In this document: positions 34,963-45,000 of the stretch, piece by piece | Layout of the letters: each line of letters starts with the position of its first letter | Numbering within the stretch: position 1 is the first letter of the stretch | Assembly (NCBI GenBank): GCA_963840055.1 | Contig: CAWIXM010000008.1 | Span: 124,001 to 188,000 of the forward strand | Direction: 5' to 3' | Source: Rhodoplanes sp963840055 | GTDB lineage: Bacteria; Pseudomonadota; Alphaproteobacteria; Rhizobiales; Xanthobacteraceae | DNA length: 64,000 bases | The notes under the pieces: generated by a model | What the model saw: the letters and a program-made list of their open reading frames with translations, nothing else | Databases searched by the model: none | What the model was told of the DNA's origin: nothing | Made by a program: the position numbers and the translations under genes

Positions 34963-35657
34963 CCGCACGCGACCTCGTATTTGCTTCGATCCGCCGCGCA
35001 CTCGGCGTGACGGGCTTGGAAGAGCCCCGCCGCAAGGCGGTGCAAGACCGGCTGCGGGATCACCCGCGCGGCGTCATTCCCAAGCGCGGGCAGCTCAGCG
35101 CGGAAGAGCGGTTCACATTGTTCTTGAGCAAGATCGAAGCGGTGTCCGGCACCACGCAGCGCATTGCCTCCCTCGATGATCTGCCTGCCACGGTCGCCGA
35201 ATACCTCCGCGCTCACAATCTGCCGCTTGTGCTCAAGCGCGGCATCGATCCCGTGCTTGCCGCCGCGCCTTGGGAGCGCGAGCCCGCGCTCACGGTCGCC
35301 GTCGGCACTACCGGGGGAGACGATCTCGTCGCAATCTCCCACGCCTACGGCGCGGCGGCCGAGACCGGCACCCTCATGCTGCTCTCGGGTCCCAACAATC
35401 CGACCACGCTCAATTTTCTGCCCGACAATCATATCGTGGTCGTTGCCTCAGATGCGGTCGCGGGCGATTACGAAAGCGTGCTCGCCGCCCTGCGCGACCA
35501 ATTCGGCGTGGAAGGATTGCCGCGTGCGGTCAACCTCGTCACCGGACCGTCGCGCTCCGCCGATATCGAGCAGACGCTCATCCTGGGCGCACATGGCCCA
35601 CGCCGGCTGCACGTCATCCTCGTGGACGGACTGCCCTTCTCCGAAAATGGCGCGTGA
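34959..35657 (+). CDS. lutC: Lactate utilization protein LutC / LldG
   Basis: 232 aa, LUD domain protein (MTARDLVFASIRRALGV; GTTGGDDLVAISHAYGAAAE; TGTLMLLSGPNNPTTLNFLP; TLILGAHGPRRLHVILVDGL). The start ATG overlaps the lutB stop. The C-terminus ends just inside a possible EcfG promoter (35655-35679) for the next small gene. Confidence 0.92.
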   Translation: MTARDLVFASIRRALGVTGLEEPRRKAVQDRLRDHPRGVIPKRGQLSAEERFTLFLSKIEAVSGTTQRIASLDDLPATVAEYLRAHNLPLVLKRGIDPVLAAAPWEREPALTVAVGTTGGDDLVAISHAYGAAAETGTLMLLSGPNNPTTLNFLPDNHIVVVASDAVAGDYESVLAALRDQFGVEGLPRAVNLVTGPSRSADIEQTLILGAHGPRRLHVILVDGLPFSENGA

Positions 35658-35679
35658 ACGCTTGAGGATCGACGGCGTT
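35655..35679 (+). promoter_or_regulatory. Near-consensus EcfG-type promoter
   Basis: TGAAC, 16 bases, CGTT, one mismatch from GGAAC-N16/17-CGTT. It ends 47 bp before the ATG at 35726 and overlaps the lutC stop codon, so the small gene can be expressed independently of the lut operon. Confidence 0.4.
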
Positions 35680-35725
35680 ATCCTCTTGCGAGCGCGCGGG
35701 GACGACGCGAGCACGGAGAACGCTT

Positions 35726-35899
35726 ATGAGCCATAAGGACAAGGCCGTCCATCGCGGCCCGGGTGCGGCCGATGCCGAGAGCAAGCACAAGCCGAAGCGA
35801 GAGTCCGAGAAGCGCCGCAAGCATGAAGACGAAAAACTCGATGAAGCGCTGGAGGAGAGTTTCCCGGCTTCAGATCCTGTCTCGATCAGCCAACCCTAG
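35726..35899 (+). CDS. Small conserved hydrophilic protein with ALEESFPASDP motif
   Basis: 57 aa, highly charged, no hydrophobic segment (MSHKDKAVHRGPGAADAESK and onward), ending KLDEALEESFPASDPVSISQ. The DEALEESFPASDP tail recurs in small stress-associated proteins of many proteobacteria; their function is unknown. It is too short for common gene callers, but the conserved tail and the EcfG-like promoter upstream support it. Confidence 0.7.
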   Translation: MSHKDKAVHRGPGAADAESKHKPKRESEKRRKHEDEKLDEALEESFPASDPVSISQP

Positions 35900-35946
35900 G
35901 CAGGCTGGCGCGGCAAGACATCCGTTCGGTTTCGTCCTGCCCCTAG

Positions 35947-35982
35947 TCCGGGAGTATTATCCTTTCCGGGAGTATTATCCTT
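35947..35982. repeat. Perfect 18-bp tandem duplication
   Basis: TCCGGGAGTATTATCCTT occurs twice head to tail (35947-35964, 35965-35982), 115 bp before the glmM start. The duplication places two AT-rich hexamers (TATTAT) in the promoter region of glmM. Confidence 0.8.
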
Positions 35983-36097
35983 AGCGCCGCTTTTGCCGGG
36001 GCAGGCTCCGTTTTTCGGCCAAAAATGCTGTACAATGCTCCACGAAGCCTGCGCGCTGCGCGCGGGCATTGTTCTCGTCGTACATTGTCAGGGCACC

Positions 36098-37453
36098 ATG
36101 ACGCACAAGTATTTCGGCACAGACGGCATTCGCGGCCGGGCGAACGGCGTGATCACGCCGGACCTCGCTTTGCGGGTCGGCCAGGCGACGGGCTTGGTGT
36201 TCCGTCGCGGCGAGCATCGTAACCGGGTGGTGATCGGCAAGGACACGCGGCTCTCCGGCTATATGATCGAGACGGCGCTTGTCGCAGGATTCACCTCGGT
36301 CGGTCTCGACGTGCTGCTGCTCGGGCCAATGCCGACGCCGGCGGTCGCGATGTTGACGCGGTCGATGCGGGCTGATGTCGGGGTGATGATCTCGGCCTCG
36401 CACAATCCCTACGACGACAACGGCATCAAGTTATTTGGGCCGGACGGCTACAAGCTCTCCGATGAGGTCGAGGAGGAGATCGAGCGCCTGGTCGATTCGG
36501 ACATCGCCAAGAAGCTCGCCAAATCCGCTGCGCTCGGGCGGGCAAAGCGCATTGAGGGCGTGCACGACCGCTACATCGAGTTCGCCAAGCGCACGCTGCC
36601 GCGCACGCTGTCGCTCGAAGGGCTGCGCGTCGTGGTCGACTGCGCCAACGGCGCGGCCTATCGGGTCGCGCCCGAGGCCTTGTGGGAGCTCGGCGCCGAA
36701 GTGATCCCGATCGGGGTCGAGCCCGACGGCTTCAACATCAACCGCGATTGCGGTTCGACCGCGCCCGCCGCGCTCATGGCGAAAGTCCGCGAAATGCGCG
36801 CCGATGTCGGGATCGCGCTCGATGGAGACGCCGATCGCGTGGTCATGGTGGACGAACGCGGCCATCTCATCGATGGCGATCAGCTCCTCGCGGTCATTGC
36901 GGAAAGCTGGAAGGAAGACGGGCGGCTCGCGCAGCCCGGCCTGGTCGCGACCATCATGAGCAATCTCGGACTGGAGCGGCATCTTCAGTCGGTCGGGCTG
37001 TCGCTCGTGCGCACGCCGGTCGGCGACCGCTATGTGCTCGAAGAGATGCGCGCCCGCGGCTACAATCTCGGCGGCGAGCCCTCCGGCCATATCATCCTGT
37101 CGGACTACGCGACGACGGGCGATGGTTTCGTCGCCGCGTTGCAGGTGCTCGCGGTGGTGAAGAAGCTCGACCAGCGCGTCTCCGAGGTTTGCCACCGCTT
37201 CGATCCCCTGCCGCAAGTGACCAAGAACGTGCGCTATCGCAGCAACGGCACGGAGAAGCCGACTGAGCACGCCAAAGTGCGCGACGCGATCGCCGACGCC
37301 GAGCAGCGGCTCAACGGCCAGGGCCGGTTGATCGTGCGGCCGTCCGGAACCGAGCCGGTCATCCGCGTCACCGGAGAAGGGGACGACCCGGAGCTGGTCG
37401 AGGCGGTGGTGGACGACATCGTCGAGGCGCTCCGCGACGTCACCGCGGGGTGA
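36098..37453 (+). CDS. glmM: Phosphoglucosamine mutase
   Basis: 451 aa. Converts glucosamine-6-phosphate to glucosamine-1-phosphate for UDP-GlcNAc and the cell wall. Signatures: KYFGTDGIRGRANG, the catalytic phosphoserine at Ser101 in MISASHNPYDDNGIKLFGPD, the metal-binding ALDGDADRVVMVD, GGEPSGHIILSD for sugar binding, and VRPSGTEPVIRV at the C-terminal phosphate site. The ATG at 36098 matches the family's N-terminus; the frame is open to 35993 without homology. It stands alone here. Confidence 0.96.
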   Translation: MTHKYFGTDGIRGRANGVITPDLALRVGQATGLVFRRGEHRNRVVIGKDTRLSGYMIETALVAGFTSVGLDVLLLGPMPTPAVAMLTRSMRADVGVMISASHNPYDDNGIKLFGPDGYKLSDEVEEEIERLVDSDIAKKLAKSAALGRAKRIEGVHDRYIEFAKRTLPRTLSLEGLRVVVDCANGAAYRVAPEALWELGAEVIPIGVEPDGFNINRDCGSTAPAALMAKVREMRADVGIALDGDADRVVMVDERGHLIDGDQLLAVIAESWKEDGRLAQPGLVATIMSNLGLERHLQSVGLSLVRTPVGDRYVLEEMRARGYNLGGEPSGHIILSDYATTGDGFVAALQVLAVVKKLDQRVSEVCHRFDPLPQVTKNVRYRSNGTEKPTEHAKVRDAIADAEQRLNGQGRLIVRPSGTEPVIRVTGEGDDPELVEAVVDDIVEALRDVTAG

Positions 37454-37670
37454 ACCGGCACGCGAACGCAGGCCGCTTGCGTTCGGATCGGACCTCGTCA
37501 GGCCGGGTCCGCGCTAGTGGCGCCACCTGCGCGGGACACCGGGCGAAACATCCGTCGGTATTCGCCCGGCGTGTGAGACCGGTGCATCCCTGAACAACCG
37601 GCAGTCTCTGCCCAACCCTTGCCTCCGCCGCCGGCCCGCATACATCAGGCGCATTCCCGGCTTCTCTGTG

Positions 37671-37751
37671 TGGTCGCATTGTCTAGGGCGAACCGGCGTC
37701 CACCCCCCGATCAAGGGGTCGGGGGCATGCTCCGCCGGAAGATGCTCCAAG
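37671..37751 (+). repeat. Degenerate double-hairpin repeat with internal palindrome
   Basis: TGGTCGCATTGTCTAGGGCG and CTCCGCCGGAAGATGCTCCA match the right half of the window's repeat family, but the middle is replaced by CCCCGATCAAGGGG and flanking bases. It lies in the 305-bp gap before the ABC transporter and ends 7 bp from its ATG. Confidence 0.6.
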
Positions 37752-37758
37752 CGCCGTC

Positions 37759-38514
37759 ATGACCGACACGTCTTTCGCCATCGTCGTCGACCGTCTCGTC
37801 AAAGTGTACCAAAGCGGCACGGCGGTCGCGGGCATCTCGTTCGCCTTGCCGGTCGGCTCGATCACCGGCCTGCTCGGCGGCAACGGCGCCGGTAAGACGA
37901 CCACCATTGCAATGATCATGGGCCTCGTGATGCCGACCTCCGGCACGGTCAGGGTGCTGGGGGCGGAAATGCCGCGCCAGCGCTACCACGTGCTCCACCG
38001 CATGAACTTCGAAAGCCCCTATGTCGAGATGCCCATGCGCCTGACCGTGAGGCAGAATCTCACCGTCTTCGCGCGGCTGTATGGAGTCGATCATATCGCT
38101 AAGCGCCTCCGCGAACTGGCGGATGAACTCGACCTCGGCGATTTCCTCGACCGGCCGACCGGTAAGCTCTCCGCCGGCCAGAAGACGCGGGTGGCGCTGG
38201 CCAAGGCGCTGCTCAATCGGCCGGAGGTGCTGCTGCTCGACGAGCCGACCGCTTCGCTCGATCCCGACACCGCCGACTGGGTTCGCAGCCACCTCGAACG
38301 CTATCGGGTCGAGCGCCGCGCGACCGTGCTGCTTGCCTCCCACAACATGGCCGAGGTCGAGCGCCTGTGCGAGCGCGTGATTATCATGAAGCGGGGCAGG
38401 ATCGAGGACGACGATACGCCCTCAGCGCTGCTTGCCCGCTACGGCAGGGAGACGCTTGAGGAAGTCTTCCTCGACGTCGCGCGCGGCCGCCAGAACCTGG
38501 AGGCCGCCCAGTGA
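37759..38514 (+). CDS. ABC-2 type transporter ATP-binding protein
   Basis: 251 aa ABC ATPase. Walker A GLLGGNGAGKTTTI, Q-loop FESPYVEMPM, signature SAGQKTRVALAKALL, Walker B EVLLLDEPTASLDPDTADWV, H-loop LLASHNMAEVE. The Q-loop is atypical: position Q is occupied by E in NFESPYVEM. It is coupled by a GTGA overlap to the permease, so the two encode an exporter of lipid, polysaccharide or drug type. Substrate unknown. Confidence 0.88.
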   Translation: MTDTSFAIVVDRLVKVYQSGTAVAGISFALPVGSITGLLGGNGAGKTTTIAMIMGLVMPTSGTVRVLGAEMPRQRYHVLHRMNFESPYVEMPMRLTVRQNLTVFARLYGVDHIAKRLRELADELDLGDFLDRPTGKLSAGQKTRVALAKALLNRPEVLLLDEPTASLDPDTADWVRSHLERYRVERRATVLLASHNMAEVERLCERVIIMKRGRIEDDDTPSALLARYGRETLEEVFLDVARGRQNLEAAQ

Positions 38515-39329
38515 GTGCGCGCAACCGGGATTCCGGCATCTCCGTCTATCGCATCGCCGCGATGGTCGAGCGCTACTGGTATCTGCTGCGCTCCTCCTGG
38601 CCGCGCCTGCTCGAGATTATCTACTGGCCGGCGGTGCAGATGCTCACGTGGGGTTTTCTGCAGCTCTACGTCGCGCACGCGGACAGCTTTTTTGCCCGCG
38701 CCGGCGGCACCTTCATCGGGGCGGTGCTGCTTTGGGACATCCTGTTCCGCGGCCAGCTCGGCTTCTCGGTGTCATTTCTCGAGGAGATGTGGTCGCGCAA
38801 TCTCGCCAACCTGATGATGAGCCCGCTCAAGCCGGTCGAATTCATCATCGCGCTCATGATCATGAGCGTGGTGCGGCTGCTGATTGGATTGATCCCCGTC
38901 TCGCTTCTGGCGATCGCCTTCTTCGGATTCAACCTCTACGGTTTCGGCTTGGCGCTGGCGGCGTTTTTCGCCAATCTGATCCTGACGAGTTGGGCGGTCG
39001 GGATATTCGTGTCAGGCCTCGTTCTGCGCAACGGGCTCGGCGCGGAGAATCTCGCCTGGACCATCATGTTCGTCTTTCTGCCGCTCACTTGCGTCTATTA
39101 TCCGGTCTCGGTCCTGCCCCCCTTCCTGCAATACGTCGCCTGGGCGTTGCCGCCCACCTATGTCTTCGAAGGCATGCGCGCGCTCCTGATCGACCACGTT
39201 TTCCGCGCCGATCTGATGCTGCAAGCCCTTGCGCTGAATGTCGTTTTCTTCACCGCGGGCGCGCTCGCCTTCCTGCAATTGCTCAATAGCGCCCGCCGTC
39301 ACGGCTCATTGCTGCAGACGGGGGAATAG
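38511..39329 (+). CDS. ABC-2 type transporter permease
   Basis: 272 aa with six transmembrane helices, ABC-2 family (YWYLLRSSWPRLLEIIYWPA; FYGLALA-type helices; VLPPFLQYVAWALPPTYVFE with GMRALLIDHVFRADLM, the conserved loop of ABC-2 permeases). Starts GTG 38511 overlapping the ATPase stop. Followed by 177 bp to phaZ with no gene. Confidence 0.88.
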   Translation: MSARNRDSGISVYRIAAMVERYWYLLRSSWPRLLEIIYWPAVQMLTWGFLQLYVAHADSFFARAGGTFIGAVLLWDILFRGQLGFSVSFLEEMWSRNLANLMMSPLKPVEFIIALMIMSVVRLLIGLIPVSLLAIAFFGFNLYGFGLALAAFFANLILTSWAVGIFVSGLVLRNGLGAENLAWTIMFVFLPLTCVYYPVSVLPPFLQYVAWALPPTYVFEGMRALLIDHVFRADLMLQALALNVVFFTAGALAFLQLLNSARRHGSLLQTGE

Positions 39330-39506
39330 ACGCGGGCTTGGTGGTCGCGGTGATCCGCCCGGCATCCTGAGCAACTTTTTCATTAAACTTACGCCGCGGC
39401 GCGCGTTTTCTATTGCGCATTGCAGCCATCAGTCGCATTTTTGATACAGAATAAAAAAATGTTGCTGCCGCGGCGTTAAGATATTTTTTATTGTAGGAGT
39501 AAAATC

Positions 39507-40799
39507 ATGACGATTAGCGATACCGGCGGCCCGCCGCCTTTCGGAGGCGACGGGAATGTTGGGCTATCTTCGCCGCTTTATTGGTTTTACGAGATGACGC
39601 ACGCGGCGCTCAACCCGTCGCGGGCCATTGCCGACGCGACGCGGCTCTATTTCGACAACCCCGCCAATCCGTTGTCGCAAACGACCATTGGCAAGTCGGT
39701 GGCCGCCGCCTGTGAGCTATTTGAGCGCGCGACGCGACGCTACAGCCAGCCCGAATGGGGAATCTCCGAGACGGTCGTCGACGGAAAAACCGTTCCGGTT
39801 CGCATCGAGGCGTTGTGGGAACGCCCATTCTGCAAGCTCCTGCATTTCGATCGCGACGTCGGCTTCCACCACCGGCCCGATCCGCGCGTGCTCCTGGTGG
39901 CGCCCATGTCGGGCCACTACGCGACGCTGCTGCGTGGAACCGTACAGGCGATGCTTCCGCAACACGACGTCTACATCACCGAGTGGGTGGACGCCCGGAT
40001 GATCCCGATCAACGAAGGGCCGTTCGATCTCGACGATTACATCGACTACCTGATTGCGATGATGCATCTGCTTGGCAGCGATACGCATGTGTTGGCCGTT
40101 TGCCAGCCATCCGTTCCGGTACTGGCGGCAATCGCCCTCATGGAAGCAAACGGCGATGACCACGTCCCCGAATCGATGACGCTGATGGGCGGCCCAATCG
40201 ATACGCGGGTGAGCCCGACTGCGGTCAACAAAGTTGCGGAAAAGCGCGGCGTCGAGTGGTTCAAGCAGAACGTCATCACTAAAGTGCCGTTCCCCAATCC
40301 CGGCGCCTTGCGTGATGTTTATCCCGGCTTCCTGCACCTCAACGGGTTCATGTCGATGAACCTTAATCGGCACATCCAGGCGCACGGCAAGCTGTTCATG
40401 CACCTGATCGAAGGCGACGGCGACTCAGCTGCGGTCCATCGCGCGTTCTATGACGAGTATATGGCGGTGATGGACCTTGCCGCCGAGTTCTATTTGCAGA
40501 CCGTCGACACGGTGTTCATTCGCCATTCCTTGCCGACTGGTCGGATGATGCATCGCGGCTATCGCGTGGATCCGGGCAAGATCAAACGCGTCGCCTTGAT
40601 GACGATCGAAGGCGAGCATGACGACATCACGGGCCCCGGCCAAACTCGCGCGGCGCATGATCTGTGCGTGAATATTCCCGAGCATCGCCGGGAGCACTTG
40701 CTGCAGCCGGGCGTCGGCCATTTCGGCGTATTCAACGGCTCGCGTTTCCGAGCCGAAGTCCTGCCGCACGTTGGCGCGTTCATTCGCGCGCACGACTAG
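39507..40799 (+). CDS. phaZ: Intracellular polyhydroxyalkanoate depolymerase
   Basis: 430 aa, no signal peptide. Mobilises stored poly-3-hydroxybutyrate. The nucleophile is Cys199 in AVCQPSVPVLA, in place of the lipase-box serine, as in intracellular PhaZ enzymes of the Ralstonia PhaZa1 class. Other conserved pieces are SPLYWFYEMTHAALNPSRAI, LLVAPMSGHYATLLRGTVQA, DVYITEWVDARMIPINEGPF and QPGVGHFGVFNGSRFR with the catalytic His. The ATG is preceded by TAGGAG. Monocistronic; a double-hairpin repeat begins 4 bp after the stop. Confidence 0.94.
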   Translation: MTISDTGGPPPFGGDGNVGLSSPLYWFYEMTHAALNPSRAIADATRLYFDNPANPLSQTTIGKSVAAACELFERATRRYSQPEWGISETVVDGKTVPVRIEALWERPFCKLLHFDRDVGFHHRPDPRVLLVAPMSGHYATLLRGTVQAMLPQHDVYITEWVDARMIPINEGPFDLDDYIDYLIAMMHLLGSDTHVLAVCQPSVPVLAAIALMEANGDDHVPESMTLMGGPIDTRVSPTAVNKVAEKRGVEWFKQNVITKVPFPNPGALRDVYPGFLHLNGFMSMNLNRHIQAHGKLFMHLIEGDGDSAAVHRAFYDEYMAVMDLAAEFYLQTVDTVFIRHSLPTGRMMHRGYRVDPGKIKRVALMTIEGEHDDITGPGQTRAAHDLCVNIPEHRREHLLQPGVGHFGVFNGSRFRAEVLPHVGAFIRAHD

Positions 40800-40802
40800 A
40801 AG

Positions 40803-40905
40803 AGCGAATTCCGTTCCAATGGAATCGGAATTCGCTCAAGTTATCTTGTAGTGGTCGTATTTTCTGCGGCGAACCGGTTCCCACTTCGCCGGAAAATGCT
40901 CTAAG
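40803..40905 (+). repeat. Double-hairpin intergenic repeat copy
   Basis: Full copy, with hairpin 1 at 40803-40836 (GCGAATTCCGTTCCAATGGA and GGAATTCGCT) and hairpin 2 at about 40858-40899. It starts 4 bp after the phaZ stop. The rest of the 388-bp gap to iclR contains only the inverted repeat at 41109. Confidence 0.9.
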
Positions 40906-41108
40906 CCAACATAACGCATCTTGACTGAAGCGGGCGCCGTTTGCGCGAGCGCGTCGGAATTCGTGATGCGCCGATATTGTGCATCCCTCAGGCCGCTTTT
41001 GATCATTGAAAACCTACGGCATTCGCTCTGAGGTTGCCTAGTTAAAGTCTTTCGTCCGATTTCTTTTGCTGCGCGCTCACCTGGCGCCGCCGATGGGACT
41101 TGTCAAAA

Positions 41109-41125
41109 TTATCAGAATGAGATAA
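41109..41125. promoter_or_regulatory. Inverted repeat TTATC-N7-GATAA upstream of iclR
   Basis: TTATC (41109-41113) and GATAA (41121-41125) are perfect inverted arms seven bases apart, 63 bp upstream of the IclR start. Such a site could be the operator for autoregulation by IclR. AT-rich sequence around it (AAAATTATC...GATAAAAAAT) is unusual in this GC-rich genome. Confidence 0.4.
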
Positions 41126-41187
41126 AAAATCACCCAATGCGCGCGGTTCTACCGCACATAGATAAAAATTAGAAATTGTACTACGGG

Positions 41188-42018
41188 ATGTTGAAACGCT
41201 CGACGACGGCTGAAGAGCGCAGCGACAGCAGCGGTGACCGTCTGCTCGCCGTGCTCAGGCTCTTCACGGTTGAACAGCCGGAATGGACGGTCGAGGCCGC
41301 GGCCGACAAGCTCGGCGTGTCGGCGACTACCAGCTACCGCTATTTCCAGCGGCTCACCAAGGTCGGGCTCATCAGCCCGGTATCGAGCGCGGGCTATACG
41401 CTGGGGCCCGCGATCATCCAGATGGACCGGCAAATCCAGATCAGCGATCCGATGCTGAACGCTGCGCGCGGCGTGATGGCGGAGCTGATCGAATATGCGG
41501 CGGAGGGCTCGGTCATCCTGCTCTGCCGGCTGTTCCACGATCGCGTGATGTGCGTGCATCAGGTGATGGGGCAGGGGCCGCAGTCGCCGGTGAGCTATGA
41601 GCGCGGCCGGCTGATGCCGTTGTTCCGCGGCGCGACGGCGCGGATCATTCTCGCCCATCTGCCGACGCGGAATCTGAAAACGGTGTTCGCGCGCAGCGCC
41701 GAGGAGATCGCCGCAACGGGCCTGGGAGACGACTGGACCGAGTTCCGCCGCAATATGGTCGATCTGCGCCGCGCCGGCTTTTGCATCAGCCGCAGCGAGA
41801 TCGATCCCGGTCGCGTCGGCGTCGCCGCACCAATCTTCAACGACGAGCGCTCGGTTCTCGGCAGCCTCAGCTTTGTGCTTCCGGCCGAACGCGCCGACGA
41901 CACGCTGATCGGCCGACTTGCCCCTTTGACGGTTGCCGGCGCGCGCGAAATCGAGCGCGCGATGATGCGATCCAACGCCACAAGGCCGAGTTCGGCGCGT
42001 GTGAAGCTGGCGCAATAA
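41188..42018 (+). CDS. IclR family transcriptional regulator
   Basis: 276 aa from ATG 41188; the TTG at 41176 is less likely. N-terminal winged helix (DRLLAVLRLFTVEQPEWTVE, then AAADKLGVSATTSYRYFQRL) and the IclR ligand domain (RVMCVHQVMGQGPQSPVSYE; ISRSEIDPGRVGVAAPIFND). It lies 30 bp upstream of the molybdopterin enzyme on the same strand, so it is co-transcribed with it or controls it directly. IclR proteins often govern aromatic-acid catabolism with the ring compound as effector. Confidence 0.9.
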   Translation: MLKRSTTAEERSDSSGDRLLAVLRLFTVEQPEWTVEAAADKLGVSATTSYRYFQRLTKVGLISPVSSAGYTLGPAIIQMDRQIQISDPMLNAARGVMAELIEYAAEGSVILLCRLFHDRVMCVHQVMGQGPQSPVSYERGRLMPLFRGATARIILAHLPTRNLKTVFARSAEEIAATGLGDDWTEFRRNMVDLRRAGFCISRSEIDPGRVGVAAPIFNDERSVLGSLSFVLPAERADDTLIGRLAPLTVAGAREIERAMMRSNATRPSSARVKLAQ

Positions 42019-42048
42019 CGAGCGCTCAAGCAAGTGAGAGGAACAATG

Positions 42049-45000
42049 GACAGCGCAGTAAAAAAACTTCAAGACCGATTGTCGCTCACGAAACTCAAGA
42101 CGCAGCTCGCGCCGTCGACGTTCAAAGCCATTCTCTGGACGCTCGGACAGACGCTGATTGCGAACGCGATCATCTACCCGCAATTCCGCATGCGGCTGAA
42201 AGAGCGCAACCTCATCGCGCAGATCAAGGCGCGCGACGAAAATATCGGCCGATGGTTCGAGATTCGCGGCGGGCGGGTGCGCTCGCATCACGGGCTGCAT
42301 AAGAAGCCTGACATCACCCTCGGATTCAAGAATGCGGCGCTTGCCGTCGAGCTGCTCACGCCACCGATCAACTGGCTCAATCAAGTCAACGCGCAGAAGG
42401 ATTTCAAGCTCACCGTCGAAGGCTCCGAAGACCTGACCAACTGGTTCGCCCAGACCCTGATGATGATGCAGTCGGTCGGCTACAAGATAGGCGTGTCGAT
42501 GCCGGACGGCTTGGTGCGCTACTGCAACATGGCGAATGGCGGACCGCTTTTCGTCTATGTCAAAGATGGAAAGATCATCCGCACGACGCCGATCGCATTC
42601 GATGACACCGATCCTCAGCCGTGGACCATCGAGGCGCGCGGGCAAAAATTCACCCCGCCGCGCAAGACAACGCTCGCGCCTCACGGCCAGAACTCGAAGT
42701 CGATCATCTATTCGCCCGACCGATTGCTCTATCCGCTCAAGCGCGTCGACTTCGATCCCAAGGGCGCGCGCAACCCGCAGAATCGCGGCAAGTCGGGTTA
42801 TGTCCGCATCAGTTGGGACGAGGCGCTCGACATTGTCGCGAACGAGATCAAGCGCGTGAAGCACGACCACGGCCCCGGCGCGATGACGGTGTCGCACGGC
42901 TCGCACCATACCTGGGGCCATGTCGGCTATTACCTGAGCTGCCTGTTTCGCTTCCGCAACGCCGTCGGCCACACGCCGGTGCACCACAACCCCGATAGCT
43001 GGGAAGGCTGGTACTGGGGCGCAGCGCACCATTGGGGCTACACGCTGCGCGTCGGCCAATGCGAGACCTACGGTACCGTCGAGGATCTATTGAAGAATTG
43101 CGAGATGGTGGTGTTCTGGGCGGCCGATCCGGACACGACCAGCGGCTCGTACGGCTCGCAGGAAGGCACCGTCCGCCGGCAATGGCTGAAGAAGCTCGGA
43201 ATCAAGCTCGTCCACATCGATCCCTATTTCAATTCGTCCGCCCAGTTTCTGCCTGGCAAATGGCTGTGCCCAAAGCCGACCACCTCGCCCGCGCTCGCGC
43301 TCGCGATCGCGTATGTGTGGATCAAGGAAGGCCTCTACGACAAGGAGTACGTCGCCGCGCACACCGTCGGCTTCGACGCGTGGAAGGCCTATGTGATGGG
43401 CGAAGAGGACGGCACGCCGAAGACGCCGGAATGGCAGGAGAAGGAGACCGGCGTTCCGGCCAAGGACGTGCGCGCGCTCGCGCGCGAATGGGCGAAGCAC
43501 CGCACCTATCTCGCCTGCGGCGGCTGGGGCAACGGCCATGGCGGCGCCTGCCGCAACCAGACCGGCATCCAGTGGGCGCGCACGATGGTGTGCCTGATCG
43601 CGATGCAGGGATTGGGCAAGCCCGGCATCAATATGGGGAACCTGCAATGGGGCTCCCCGGTCGATCTCAATTTCTATTTCCCGGGTTATGCCGACGGCGC
43701 AATGTCCGGCGATCTCGAAGCGACCTCGCTTGCGGTCGAGCTGTATCAGCGCATGCCGCAGCTCCCGACCATGAATACGCCGCTGCAGAAGATTCCGCGT
43801 ATCTATCTCCCCGAGGCGATCCTTGAAGGCAAGGCCGAAGGCTATCCGTGGAACGGCAAGTCGATCGAGGCGCAGTTCCAGAAATTCACATATCCCGCGG
43901 CCGGCCACGCGCCGGTGCGTATGCTCTACAAATACGGTGGCTCGCTGATCGCGACGATGAACAATACCCACCGCCACATGAAGATGTTCCAGTCGGAGAA
44001 CCTGGAATTCATCGTGGCGCAGTCGATCTGGATGGAGGGCGACACCAAATTCGCCGACATCATCCTGCCGGCCTGCACCAATTTCGAGCGGGTCGATATC
44101 AGCGAATGGGCGGCGCTGGGCGGCTACGGCCATCACGGCCAGCAGCAACTCAATCACCGCGTGGTCATCTTCCAGGCGCCGGCGATCGAGCCGCTCGGCG
44201 AGTCCAAATCCGATTTTTGGATCTTCAACGAAATCTGCAAACGCCTGGGGCTCGCCAACTACTTTTCGGAGGGCGTCAACGAGATCGACTGGGTCAAGCG
44301 CATCTTCCTTGCCTCCGACCTGCCCAAGCACATTTCCTGGAAGGAGTTCATTCGCAGGGGCTACTACGTGGTGCCCACGGAAAAGGAGCACCTGCGCGCG
44401 CCGGTTTCGTTTCGCTGGTTCTTCGAGAACCGCAAGAAGGACGTGCCCGAGCCGCAGCCGCTGCCGTCCGATTATTCGACCGAGTATCTACACGGGCTGC
44501 AGACCCAGTCGGGCAAGCTCGAATTCGAGTCGAGCAGCCTCAAGCGCCTGAAGGACCCGGAGCGTCCGCCGGTCCCGCGCTATGTCCCATCCTGGGAAGG
44601 GCCGCAGACTGCCGATCTGGTGCAGAAATATCCGCTGCAGTTGCTGACGCCGCACTGCAAGTACAGCTTCCACACCCAAGGCGACGGCAAGGACTCGTAC
44701 CTGCTCAACATCGCCGATCACCGGGTGAAGATCGGCGACTATTACTACTGGCTCGTCCGGCTCAACCCGCACGATGCGGCCGAGCGCGGCATCAAGCACC
44801 ACGATCTCGTCAAGGTCTACAATGACCGCGGCGCCGTGCTGTGCGCTGCGGTGATCACCGAACGCCTGCCGCGCGGCGTCGTGCACAGCTTCGAGTCCTC
44901 GGCGATCTACGAGCCGATGGGCGAGATCGGCAAGTCGATCGATCGCGGCGGCACCGTCAATCTCCTGATGCCGCACAAGTCGCAGACCAAGTCGACCCAC

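Noticed and set aside
39410..39490. Possible PhaR binding site (TGCGCATTGCAG) upstream of phaZ
   Set aside because: It does not match the published CTGC-N3/4-GCAG pattern well enough.
41149..44391. 636-aa and 434-aa leftward frames under iclR and athL
   Set aside because: Antisense to the conserved Mo enzyme; no recognisable motif.
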